Positions 23,516 through 33,878 of a stretch of 64,000 nucleotides of DNA are shown one piece after another. A program made the position numbers and the translations under genes. How positions within the stretch are numbered: position 1 is the stretch's first letter; each line of letters starts with the position of its first letter. The stretch is from Pseudoscleropodium purum. Taxonomy: Eukaryota; Streptophyta; Bryopsida; Hypnales; Brachytheciaceae. The stretch spans positions 5,456,001 through 5,520,000 of the forward strand of contig OZ017805.1 of the NCBI GenBank assembly GCA_963969395.1, written 5' to 3'. A model generated the notes under the pieces. The model did no database searches and was not told where the DNA came from. It saw nothing but the letters and a program-made list of their open reading frames with translations.

Positions 23516-24560
23516 ATGGTTTATTGTCAAGTCAAAGATAGAGGTTATCCTTACCAATATACCCACAAGTTGGTTATAGAGGAGTTATCTTTTGTCTCTT
23601 GACATTCAGTAGTGTATCATCGAATTGAGGATATTATAGTTGTATTTCTTCTTTTGACATTTAGAGAGGTGTAGTCAAGTCGAGGATGTAATAGGCATGT
23701 TATCTCTCTATACATTCAGAGAGGTATCATCCAGTCAAGGATAGAGTAGTCGTGTTCCCTATTTGAAAATTTAGACAAGTATTATCGTGTCGAGGATGTA
23801 ATAGGCATGTTATCCATTTGTATATTCAGAGAGGTATCGTCGAGTTGAAGATAGAGTAGTCTTGTTCCCTATTTGGAAGTTCATATAGGTATCGTCAGGT
23901 CGAGGATGTAATAGGCATGTTATCTCTATGTACATTCACAGACATATCATTAAGTCAAGGATAGAGTAGTAATGTTATCTATTTAGATATTCAGATAGAT
24001 ATCATCAAGTCAAGGATGTAATAGGCATGTTATCTCTATGTACATTTAGAGACGTATCATCGAGTTGAAGATAGAATAGTCATGTTTTCTATTTGGCCAA
24101 TCTGAAGGGTATTGTTTCATGAATAATATATCAAGCGAATATCTTCATTTGTTATTAAGGAAGGTATTGTCGAATCAAGGATGTTGGCTTCTTTCCTTTG
24201 TTGACAACCGAAGAGTTATCTTTTGGTTGAGTATATGAATACTTATGCATGTATTGCCGAGTTGAGAATAATAGAGTCTCCTTTCCTTTGTGTAGTATAG
24301 ATCTAGATATCATGGATGCATATATTTAGTTCAATCAAAGTCAAAAATTGGACTTTTGGAAACTGTAATCATCAACTCAACGATATTAAAATCAATTTAA
24401 GCAATATGAGAATCTCGTCAAGCAAGAAGATATCGTAATAGTTCTTTAGATCTTTATGATAAGAGTGGTTATTATACTTGTGAGTAAAGAGGATGTAATG
24501 CTATCTTTGGTACTAGATTTATTGTCAAGTCAATAAATTTGTGATGCTAGGAAAGAATCT
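23516..24560. repeat. Tandem palindromic repeat array upstream of transposon copy A
   Basis: Units of about 60 bp, organised as a ~120-bp double unit. Each carries a palindrome such as tatcgtcaggtcgaggatg, then taataggcatgttatctc or tagagtagt(c/a)atgttccct, then a tacattcagag-like run. About 13 palindromic cores are recognisable between 23525 and 24250, with weaker ones to 24540. An equivalent array stands upstream of copy B (44.95-45.83 kb), at a similar distance from the ATG. It is therefore probably part of the transposon's 5' region. Confidence 0.75.
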
Positions 24561-24804
24561 ATAATTTTTTCTAATTTTCTAATTTATTTGTAAAATCAAT
24601 GCTTTCATGTTTAAGGTTGTCAGTGGAATTTTCTTACTTGTGTTCTATTGTCTTTCTTTCAATGAAGTTTGTATTTGTTGCCTATCATTTAGTTAGGATT
24701 ACAGGGTTTTTTTCATGAGTTTTTTATCTATAAATTGTTGTCTTTAGGTGTTATATCTTTGACTTGGTGATTGATATAATGTTTATATACTTTATCTACG
24801 CAAA

Positions 24805-27415
24805 ATGGATTTTCATGATCTTGGTGAATTTACAAATCCAATCCTAACATTACCTATTGAGGTCGTTGATTGTAATGCGATTCCTCGTGCAAAATGGAAT
24901 ACAAAGCCTTTCACCTTTAGGAATGAAGCAAGGGATGACATCGCAAGGGCAATCTATCTAAGCATTGATGTGGACTTGGTCATTGATATAGATGGAGAGC
25001 CCTTCAATGACAACCAAGTTACTATTCAAATTGCGTAGTATTTGTGTGAGCAGAAGTTCTATCAGCTTGGATGTAGTCAATGCATTCTTTGGACATTAAA
25101 TGAGTGTTTTAAATGGTGTCAGTTTGTACAACCATGATCAAACATATAGTTGTAAGACTGCCATGATGGCTTTGAGCCGTTGTATTTGTATGGGTATTTA
25201 TTCATATGAAAGCTCATGCGAAAGAGTTGAGTCCAATAATGCGCTGAAAAAAAACACCTTCCTCAATGCCCAAGTCATTGCTCAAGTGTCGACAATAAGG
25301 TGTTGTTCTAATAATTATTTGCAACCTTTTCTGTGTGAAGAAATTCAAGCCATATGATCTAAACTTCATGTACGTAGTGTAGTGTACACTCGCAAGAAGT
25401 GTCTTTTTGATGTACATGGACAAATCCACAAAGATTCTACAAGCAAAGAATAGATAACTTTGTCTAGGAATCATGTGTGTCCCATTGCCTAGTGAACTAT
25501 TCATAGCATTTCAAAAGCTACCTTCTATAGATACAAGGAAATGGCCAAAGATGGAAAGTGTGTAGAGGAGCATGGTAATTTGGGGTCCAAAAAACCTCGC
25601 CTACATATGTTGTAGGCTACTGCTACATTGAAGATGTTGGTTGTGCCTGATGTTGACAAAATACCTCACAAATCAAGAACTCTACCATCTTGGGAGAAAA
25701 TCCCTTGCCATCTGGATTTTGTTGGAATAACCAATTACAAAAGATTAGTGATGCAAATGAAGCATTCAATTTGCAACCAATTTCTTCAAGTGGCTTGAAT
25801 AGCATTCGATGAGCTTCATTTCTTGAGTTTGCTCCTAAGGCTCATGGAGATAGTTTTGCTCGATGTGAATTGTGTGATACATACAAGCAATTGAGAAGTG
25901 CTTGCATCCCACATTCCATTACATATGACAAGTGGTGTAAAGTATTGAACACTCACACATTAGGGCAAAAGGCACATAGAAAGTTGTATTATTCAAATTG
26001 CCATATTTCAGAGACATACCTCAATAAGATGTTGACCATCATCCACCATAAAATGGATCACTCGAAGACTGCATCTCTACATTACTCTCACAAAACAAAA
26101 GACGCGGATTCTTTCACAAAAATACGTGATTCTGTTATGGGCATGGCGATGTTCAATATGTACACTATGGCATTGACATTTTCTTGACAGATTCCAATCA
26201 TACCATTGGGTCTACGCAAAGTTGTTGCATGACCTAGAAGAATCACCAAAGAATTCTTTGCGTAAATTGTTCATTGAGAAGGAGCAACAATCCAAACTAA
26301 CCTAGGCAATATTAGCCGATTCAATAGCCTGTTTGGATTCACTACTTCCTCTTCTTGAGGAGTTGATTGGAGGTCAACCCCTTCTTCATGTACTGATTTT
26401 GCAACTTGATAATGCATTAGAGGACAACAAAAACCGATATGTGTTTGCATTTGTTCTTTGCTTGTCCACTATGGCATTTTCAACGAGGTCTACATCAATT
26501 TCCTCATTTTCTGGCACACTCACGAGGACATTGATGCTCTTTTTGGTTGATGGAGCAAAAAGTTGAAGGTGAGTGACTATCCCACACTTCTCAAGCTCAT
26601 GAAATCCTTCATGGATTGCGAAACTCACCATGTAATATCTCATTTCATCAAAGAGGTACTTGATTTCAAAAGATATGTGTAGGGGTACTTTGGCACGGCT
26701 AGGGATTGTTTGGAGGGCCATTCTATGAAACAACTATTCAAATTTTATAAGGATTCCATTGGTTTGTCCGTGATAGAGTACAAGAATCTTTGTATCGATT
26801 TGAAGTGGAAGTTACTCGATAGTAAAGGGATTCATTTGTAGTGTAAAATTCAAGACGAGCATTGAGAGTGCCAAATGGTAATCCACTACTATTGATTATG
26901 CATGAAATGCATGCTTCTATAGATATTAAAAAGAGTTTGGATGGTTTCATTGCATATTGGAGCCGAATGGTAGATGAAGAGGACTCTAGGAAGTTCAAGA
27001 GGAAGATTGATCCTTTAAAAAAATACTAGAAGGATATTCAAGTTGCTATAGATGAACCTTTGGAGGTGCAATTGAGATTGCAGTATGGATTTTGGCCCAA
27101 AACACAGGTTGCTATTATAGAAGCTGACCGAAGGCAAAACAATGGTACACTTGATGAAAGCTATGCAAAAGATGAAACCTTTGTTGGACGTAGGTGTGAT
27201 TATCCTCAACCTTCATTCCATATTGCTTGAGATGTGTTTGCCGGTTATTTTGTGGTGGTGCATCTCGTTGATGGCCACCTTAAACCGTTCTTGCTTGTAG
27301 AAGTGGTAATGAATCCTAATCTAGATCTGGGGCACATTCATATGATTTGGATACAATATTGGACGACAACTTCTAGTCATCACATCAATATGGATGGAAC
27401 TCAAAAAAGGTAATG
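24805..27415 (+). pseudogene. Decayed DUF7869-like transposon protein, copy A
   Basis: The ATG at 24805 opens 77 good codons (MDFHDLGEFTNPILTLPIEV, AKWNTKPF, IDVDLVIDIDGEPFNDNQV). They align with the start of copy B. Later blocks, separated by stops and frameshifts, include FARCELCDTYKQLRSACIPH (25853 on), KMDHSKTASLHYSHKTKDAD (26050 on), LILQLDNALEDNKNRYVF (26395 on), THEDIDALFG (26517 on) and ETFVGRRCDYPQPSF (27177 on). A Cys-pair region, an LQLDN..DNKNR block and an HTHEDID block in this order recall proteins annotated with DUF7869; that is from memory. Conserved Asp residues hint at an RNase H-like nuclease, which is inference. The gene is clearly dead. Confidence 0.7.
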
Positions 27416-28273
27416 TTTGGAGTGAAGATCAAGTAATATCTCCGACTTGGTTGAACATAGACTACATCATGACAACTTGGAAGCCACGATTTAGAAAAGG
27501 ATTTTCTCATCCTAGGATTGCAATTCCAAAAGTACAGATTGATATCATCAAAGTATCAATGGAGGCCTTCATGTCAAATTCAAGCAATGGTGAATCCTTA
27601 AAACAAGGATCAATAGTTCGTAGTTATATTACTAAAGTATTTACTTGGAATATTCAATACAATATGCTTTTGCATTTTATTAGATGATTTGAATTGTTTG
27701 TATATATGTGTTTTATTCTCTTTATTATAATAGAGGAGCTTTGTATTGAAAATGATATTTTATTAATATTATTTTTTATATTACTACATTCTATTCTTGA
27801 TTACTATGTAATTTTTTTTTTTAATTTTTTTGTTTGGAATTCCAGGTTTCATATCAAACTTGGAACAAAAAAGTGGTCTGTACATAAGTAATTTGATATA
27901 TGCAAGTCTCTAATTAGAGACATGTCTCAATATTTGTCCTTCTAGTTTATTATATTTATTACAGTTCCCCCAAGAAATCCAAATATAAATTGCAATTCAA
28001 AATCCTTTGTTATGTACTTCAAAAACATTTTGAATATGAAATTCATCTTTTTTAAGTCTCAATTTAGTGAATTCTTTTTCCTAAATTCAGTTAAGGATTT
28101 ATATAATTCAAACATGTAATGCAATTCATAATCCTTTTTAAAATACTTTAAAATATTTTTAATACATATTTCAATGTGTTAAAGTCTCAATTTAATGAAC
28201 ACTTTGCTGCTCTAAATATAGTATACAATTAAAATGAGACTCGAAGTAGTCTCAATTTAATGAATAGGGCCTT
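27416..28273 (+). repeat. 3' region and terminal repeats of transposon copy A
   Basis: AT-rich DNA ending in three direct copies of agtctcaatttaatgaa (28055-28071, 28183-28199, 28248-28264), followed by tagggcctt. The reverse-complement form of the same end is found at 41051-41160 in copy B, and homology stops just outside ggcctt in both. This marks the 3' terminus of the family. The hydrophobic ORF at 27694-27891 is low-complexity and not a gene. Confidence 0.65.
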
Positions 28274-28897
28274 GATTGGGGCCTCATATACTCCTTACCA
28301 GCTAATTCTAGAGGTTTTTTTTTGCTAATGTAACAAAAAACTCTCATATTTCTAGAATGTCTAAGAGATTGTAAAAATCTTAAAGGTATAATTAATGCAT
28401 TTCTAAAAATATATACAAATCATGAAACAAATAGAAATTGAAAGAAATATGCACAAATGAAGATAGACTATTAATTAGCCAATTCTTCAATGAAAAATCA
28501 TCAAAAATATGAAAAAAAGAATAGATTTAGGAAAAAAATACAAACATATATACAAAAAATTGTAGAGACACCTTCATATTCCAAAACAACTCAAAAACAA
28601 TGAAGATTTGAATGAACAAAGTTCAAAAGGATAGAATTCATTTGAAAACTTGAAAGTCATTAGAACCTAATTATGCCCTTTTATTTCAAGGATCAAGATA
28701 AAACACTTATACTTATGCACTCATCTTGGATGCAAGTGTGAAAATCTTGTCACCATAGAAATACCCACTTGGTGCCATTTGGCTCCACTATGCAACATCA
28801 CTTATTTATCTTTTTTTTGCATTCTATAGAATTCCATCTCTATTGCCCTTGGATTTTATTATAATGACTATCAATATTCTTATACTAGTGCTTTATT
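28274..28897. other. AT-rich intergenic DNA, no gene seen
   Basis: A-rich and T-rich runs without ORFs of note. It separates the end of transposon copy A from the CACTA-type element. Confidence 0.5.
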
Positions 28898-29995
28898 CAT
28901 TAGTAGAAAAATATAGTGATCAAATTAACAAAACTCAACACAAAAGTGTTGATTTGGATGTGTTGATTTGGATACTTTTGAACACAAAAGTATTGATCTT
29001 TTAACAAAAGATTGTTGAGTTTTTTATTGATTCAATCACATTTTTTTTTAATAAAATCTTTTTTGAATCTTTTTTCACATATAAGTAATCATTCCCAAAG
29101 TGCCACATGGCAATGCCCCGTAGACAATTTGAAATGTCCATGTGACATTGCTACGTCGTGGCCACCATGTGGATGGCCCCACATGCCACATGGACAACGT
29201 ATGTGACAAATACCACTACCAAGGTTTGAACCTTGGACATTATGGATGAGGTCCAAAGTTCAAATGATTGCATCACTTATAATTTCATATGATTATAAGA
29301 AGTACAAAAACTAATTTTAAAATTAAATTTTTTTTTTCCTACTATCACTTCTACTTAGCAAACTTTGGGGGCAATTTTCATCTTATAAACAAACTTTTTA
29401 TGTAAAACTTTGAACTAACAAAAGTTGGACTATTAAGCTATCTTCTACCCCTAGCAATCCGTTTGAGATTTTAATCTTTCAATCAAATTTTTAGACAAAA
29501 ATCAAAGAAGGGGTTCTAAAATGTAAAAAAGAATGTCCATTTTCACCCCTCTCTGATTTTTGTCTATAACTTTTGATTGAAATATTGAAATCTCAAACGG
29601 ATTGTTGGAGGTAGAAGATGGCTCAATTGTCCAACGTTTTTTAGTTCAAAGTTTTAAATAAGAAGTCCGTTTAAAAGGAGAAATTTGCCTCCCAAGTCTG
29701 CTCACTTTAATAAACACCAAATTGCTTAATTTTATTCTTAAATCTACATTGTATATTGAAGATTACCAAAGATTTTCAAAGATTCTTAAAAATTCTTAAA
29801 GATTCTAAAAGATTTCAAAAGATTTAATAATTTTTTAAATGTGATTATTGCACTATCCGAATAAACAAAAAAATGAGACTATTTTGTTAATTCGAGCACA
29901 ATTAACAAAAATTTGTGAAAATGGATGTTATAATTTCCAAATTAACAAGAAATTATTGATGTTTTGTTAATTTGGACACTATTTTTCTAGTAGTG
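28898..29995. mobile_element. Non-autonomous CACTA (En/Spm) element, 1,098 bp
   Basis: The right end read inwards is CACTACTAGAAAAATAGTG, typical of CACTA transposons; the left end is a one-base variant CATTAGTAGAAAAATATAG. The inverted similarity continues for about 40 bp through CAAATTAACAAAAC. A perfect 3-bp duplication, att, flanks the element (28895-28897 and 29996-29998), as expected for CACTA elements. It encodes no transposase. The interior has a CCACATG/CATGTGG-rich patch (29100-29205) and a 340-bp foldback (29360-29698). Confidence 0.8.
29360..29698. repeat. Foldback hairpin 1 (arms ~155 bp, loop ~30 bp)
   Basis: Arms 29360-29516 and 29546-29698 are imperfect reverse complements almost without interruption. 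Shared blocks include aactttgaactaa, ttggac, atcttctacc, aatccgtttgagattt, ttcaatcaaa and agacaaaaatca. It lies inside the CACTA element. The same layout and motifs occur in hairpin 2 (40062-40410), so this is a repeat family. A transcript would form a long, imperfect double-stranded stem. Confidence 0.85.
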
Positions 29996-29998
29996 ATT

Positions 29999-31350
29999 TC
30001 AACCACATCTAAGATTAGTAATAGTAAGAAATTCTTCAAATATGGATAAATGCCTTAGTAAATGCTCTACTTGCATTCCCAAGTTAAAAAAAAATTTGTT
30101 CTATCTATGCTTACAATTAACTTTTTTGGTATTTGTTTTACATTCTACATGTTTTTTTATAGTATTTTTTTGAGATGGTGGAAAATAGCTAAATAAATAT
30201 TGGAGAAGTATGATCCGACTACGAAGCACTATTTATAATTTTTTTTTAATAATAATGCTATGCAACAACACTATATCTATGAGATAAAGATATGGGACCT
30301 TCACCATGACTATTGGATTATCAAACAAATTCCAAAAAATGCTTGACCTTAGAAAGGATAAAAAAGCCAAAAATGGCTAATGGAGTTCTTTCAAGATTAC
30401 TTTAGAAATGAGGAAATGCATTTTTTGATCATAAATTGGATCATTCTTGACAAAGTACCCTTGGTGATAGCTCTTGTCCTTTCATAGTGAACATAATACT
30501 TAGGATGCCTTGCCCCCTAGGCTTGTTGCAAATAATTGGCCTCAAGTGTCAAGCTTTGTCTTCTACCTTGCATTTATGACCCTGATATGCCTTAGAGATA
30601 AGGCTTTCTTCTATAATTAGCCCAAAGGTAGAACAATTCAATGCCATCAATTACCTAATTTCAACATCTATCCATTTATATCAATTATCTACTAATTACC
30701 ACAATCTTAACAACCCTTTGGCATCATGACAATGCACTTGGAGAAGAGACACGTCAACATGTGGTTTAGCATGGGGGTACCCATGCTTTACCAATTTAGT
30801 CTCAACAAATTTTGAAGAATCACAAAAAATTCATTTCTTGTCAGAATGTCTTCATTCTACTTGCAAATGGCTTCTCTCAAACTTTTCAATCTCTCATACA
30901 TGTATGAGTCAGCAAATAACTTCTCCAAAGTAACTAGATAGCAAATATGTGTGGTATTAGGCTGATCTACCTTAATCAGATTAGCATGCAAACTCGGGTA
31001 CTATTCGTATGCAATTCTCATCGAGATTGGTTGTTCTTGTTGAGCATTCTAACAAACATCGGGGACAGAAGTTTTTTGCTTACCATTTCTTTATCACTTA
31101 TCACTCCTCGCGAGCCTTGCTCGTCCATGTCATTGCAACACTGTGCATTCTGTTGGACACTCAAGTGGCCTGCCTTATTCTGGTTGATGGCCCATTTGTA
31201 GGTCGTTGTTGTCTCGCGTCGTCTTAGTATATCATTAGTTTCAGACAGAAATTATTCACCTCATGTTCTGAAACCGTGAAATTATCGACTCTTTGTTTGT
31301 TTCCAATCATCTGGAAATCATTAGGGATACTCTTGAAAAATATTCTGGCA
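29999..31350. other. Intergenic DNA and 5' flank of the ABCG gene
   Basis: AT-rich without genes until about 30940. The last 400 bp have a more balanced composition and probably contain the promoter and 5' leader of the ABCG gene. I cannot point to a TATA box with confidence. Short overlapping ORFs at 30947-31227 (72-84 codons) have no family features. They could be upstream ORFs or part of an unspliced leader. Confidence 0.4.
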
Positions 31351-33878
31351 ATGAGCACTGTAAAATCATCGAGTATTATGAAGAGTACGTCCCCAGGAAG
31401 CCATGGCGCCTTGGATCTCGCAGTGCCTCTGCAGACTCAACTGCTAACTAGGAATCGTCCTTGCAGCAAGCCCGAGGAGCCTGCTGCACGGAACCTCATA
31501 GTGAAGGGGCAGAATATAAACAGTAGTAGTATGAATACCGTTACTGGTAGTAAAAACCTGATCAAAGGGGTCACAGTCGTTTCTGGGACGCCAGAATCGA
31601 CCTCGACACTGGTTGATCTTGACATTTGGCTTGAATTTCGTGACCTTACATACACAGTGATTAGCAAAAAGAAATTTGAATGGGATCCTCTAAAATGGGC
31701 ATGTGCTAGCTTCTCGCGTTACGGTGATGAAGATGAAGAGAATGCTCCTCGGAGACATGAATCTGTGACGCACAACTTATTGCAGGGGATTTCTGGCAAG
31801 GCCAAGGATGGCGAGATTCTGGCTGTGATGGGACCCAGTGGCTCTGGGAAGTCAACCTTGATTGACGCATTAGCTCAAAGAATAGACAGAAAGAGTATGA
31901 AGGGAAGCATTACGTTAAACGGCCAAGAAGTTGATCCGAATTTACTCCGAAACATCTCTGCGTACGTAATGCAAGATGATCTGCTGTTTCCCATGCTGAC
32001 GGTGAAGGAGACGCTAATGTTTGCAGCCAACGTGCGCCTCCCAGCGAGTCACGGAGAGGATGCAAAGGTTGAGAGGGTCAACAGCATGATTCGGCAGCTG
32101 GGATTAGGAAAAGTTGCGGATACTATCATCGGAGATGAGTCCCACCGAGGTGTTTCAGGAGGTGAGAGGCGCCGAGTCTCTATCGGAATTGACATAGTAC
32201 ATGGCCCTTTGCTTTTATTTCTCGACGAACCGACATCGGGCCTTGATTCTTCAAGTGCCTTCATGGTCGTCGAAACGCTCAAACACATTGCAGAGATGGG
32301 CAGCATTGTAATCTTCTCTGTACATCAGCCTAGCGACAGAATCTTGGGTCTCATCGATAACCTGCTAATTCTCGCTAATGGCCAGATGATCTACATGGGT
32401 CACCCTAGGGATCTAACAGCATACTTTACCGCATTCAACCATGGGTATCCTATTCCCTCCTCGCATGGAAATGCGGCTGAGTTCGCCATCGACCTAATTC
32501 AAATTCTCAACTCCATGCCGGAAGGCATCAGGCCACTTGTGAGTCGGTACAAAGTGACGAGCACCTACAACAATCTTCGTGCGATAGAGTCGTCGGCACC
32601 AATGCAAGTCGAGCGTCATCCCGCTACGCCCACGGGAGTAGCGGGTGCAATAGCAGCCAGCATATCTAAGGGCAGATTGATGGCAACCTCTGGCTATGTC
32701 GAGCATTGCAATGACAGCACCACGCTGGTTCTAAAATTTGCCAACACAAGAAGAGAGGAAATCAAGTTCCTCACATGGAGATGTATTACTAATATCCGCA
32801 GAACTCCTGAACTCTTCTATACGAGGTTGGGCACCGTGACTATCTCTGGTATCCTCCTGGCAACCATTTTCTGGCAGCTGGATCACACACCAAAGGGACT
32901 CCAGGAGCGTCTCGGATTCTTTACTTTCGCAATGACTTTCTCTTATTATTCCTGCGTGGACACACTACCAATCTTCCTTCAGGAGCGCTACATCTTCATT
33001 CGAGAGACGGCACACAACGCTTATCGCAAATCGTCTTACGTGCTTGCCAATTCTTTAATCTACATTCCCTTTCTGGGGTTACTATCCTTCGCATTTGCTG
33101 TGACCACCTTCTGGGCCGTTGGTTTGGCTGGCGGATTCAGTGGGTTCTGCTTTTTTTTCCTCATCATTTGGGCCTCTTTCTGGGCCGGTAACTCGTTTGC
33201 TACTTTCCTTTCAGCAATCATTCCGAACGTGATCTTGGGTTATACCATTGTTGTAGCTGTCCTTGCATACTTTCTTCTTCTAAGCGGCTTCTTCAGAACG
33301 AGAGACAGAATTCCGAACTACTGGATTTGGTTCCACTACGTATCGTTGATCAAGTATCCATATGAAGCTGTAGTTCGCAATGAGCTCATGAGGTCAAGTG
33401 TCACCACATGCTACGAAACCGCAGGTAATGAAGACCCTGCTACCCAAATGATGTGTACTGTATTAGAGTATTATTTGCTTCGATGTTGGCTAACAAAAGC
33501 GAACATGTCAAGTTCAGTTCCACAGTTCATAGAAGATCAGCTACTTTGAGTTTCTAGAATATGTATTTCCGAAATTAAGCCTTGGTGTTCTTTCTGAGTG
33601 CAGGTCAAATCTTCACAAACACTCCTCTAGCACCATACATATCGGAGACGCTTGTCGATGAAGTCCTGGACACTCTGAAGGCTGACGTGCCGTCTAGTAC
33701 ACCTTACTCGACCTTGGATGGCTCGACCTGTATCATGGATGGCATAGCCGTTCTCAAAAACCAAGATATCACGAAATTAGGCAAGTGGACCAATCTGGCC
33801 ATCACGATAATGTTTGGAGTAGTATACCGGATACTATTCTATTTTGTGCTTGGCAAAGCTCAGAACCAGAGGCACTGA
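31351..33878 (+). CDS. ABCG half-size transporter (two exons: 31351-33424, 33604-33878)
   Basis: This 782-aa half transporter has the ABCG order, ATPase domain first. Walker A GPSGSGKST is at residues 161-169, the signature VSGGERRR at 268-275, Walker B LLLFLDEP at 287-294 and the switch His (VHQPSD) at 325. A membrane domain follows (about 498-776) with six probable helices; the last, TNLAITIMFGVVYRILFYF, is in exon 2. The N-terminal LEFRDLTYTVISKKKFEW and QIFTNTPL blocks place it with the plant ABCG1/2/6/16/20 group. Members of that group export lipid or wax precursors at the plasma membrane; the substrate here is not known. The first in-frame ATG is 31351 (the frame is open back to a GTG at 31276). 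It is the only ordinary host gene in the window, and it is flanked by transposons. Confidence 0.93.
33425..33603 (+). other. Phase-1 intron of the ABCG gene (179 bp)
   Basis: Donor CCGCAG/GTAATG and acceptor TTCTGAGTGCAG/GTCAAA. Splicing restores CYETA-G-QIFTNTPL in frame, which matches the family. Read through unspliced, the frame ends at a stop at 33547, which would remove the last membrane helix. Confidence 0.9.

Larger units (their letters stand above)
23516..28273 (+). mobile_element. DUF7869-type transposon, copy A
   Basis: The element is defined by comparison with the inverted copy B. It has a 5' palindrome array, a decayed coding region from ATG 24805, and a 3' end with three direct repeats of agtctcaatttaatgaa (28055, 28183, 28248), finishing aatgaatagggcctt near 28273. 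ATG-to-end distance is 3.47 kb here and 3.63 kb in copy B. The 5' end is not located, so the left coordinate is a minimum. No target duplication could be assigned. Confidence 0.65.

Noticed and set aside
27694..27891. Hydrophobic 65-codon ORF
   Set aside because: Low-complexity T-rich DNA; composition alone explains the Phe/Leu/Ile-rich translation.
30947..31227. Two overlapping ORFs upstream of the ABCG gene
   Set aside because: No family features. They are most likely leader sequence, though upstream ORFs cannot be excluded.
31276..31350. Extension of the ABCG frame upstream to 31276
   Set aside because: The codon at 31276 is GTG, not ATG, and the first in-frame ATG is at 31351. The 25 extra residues show no family similarity.
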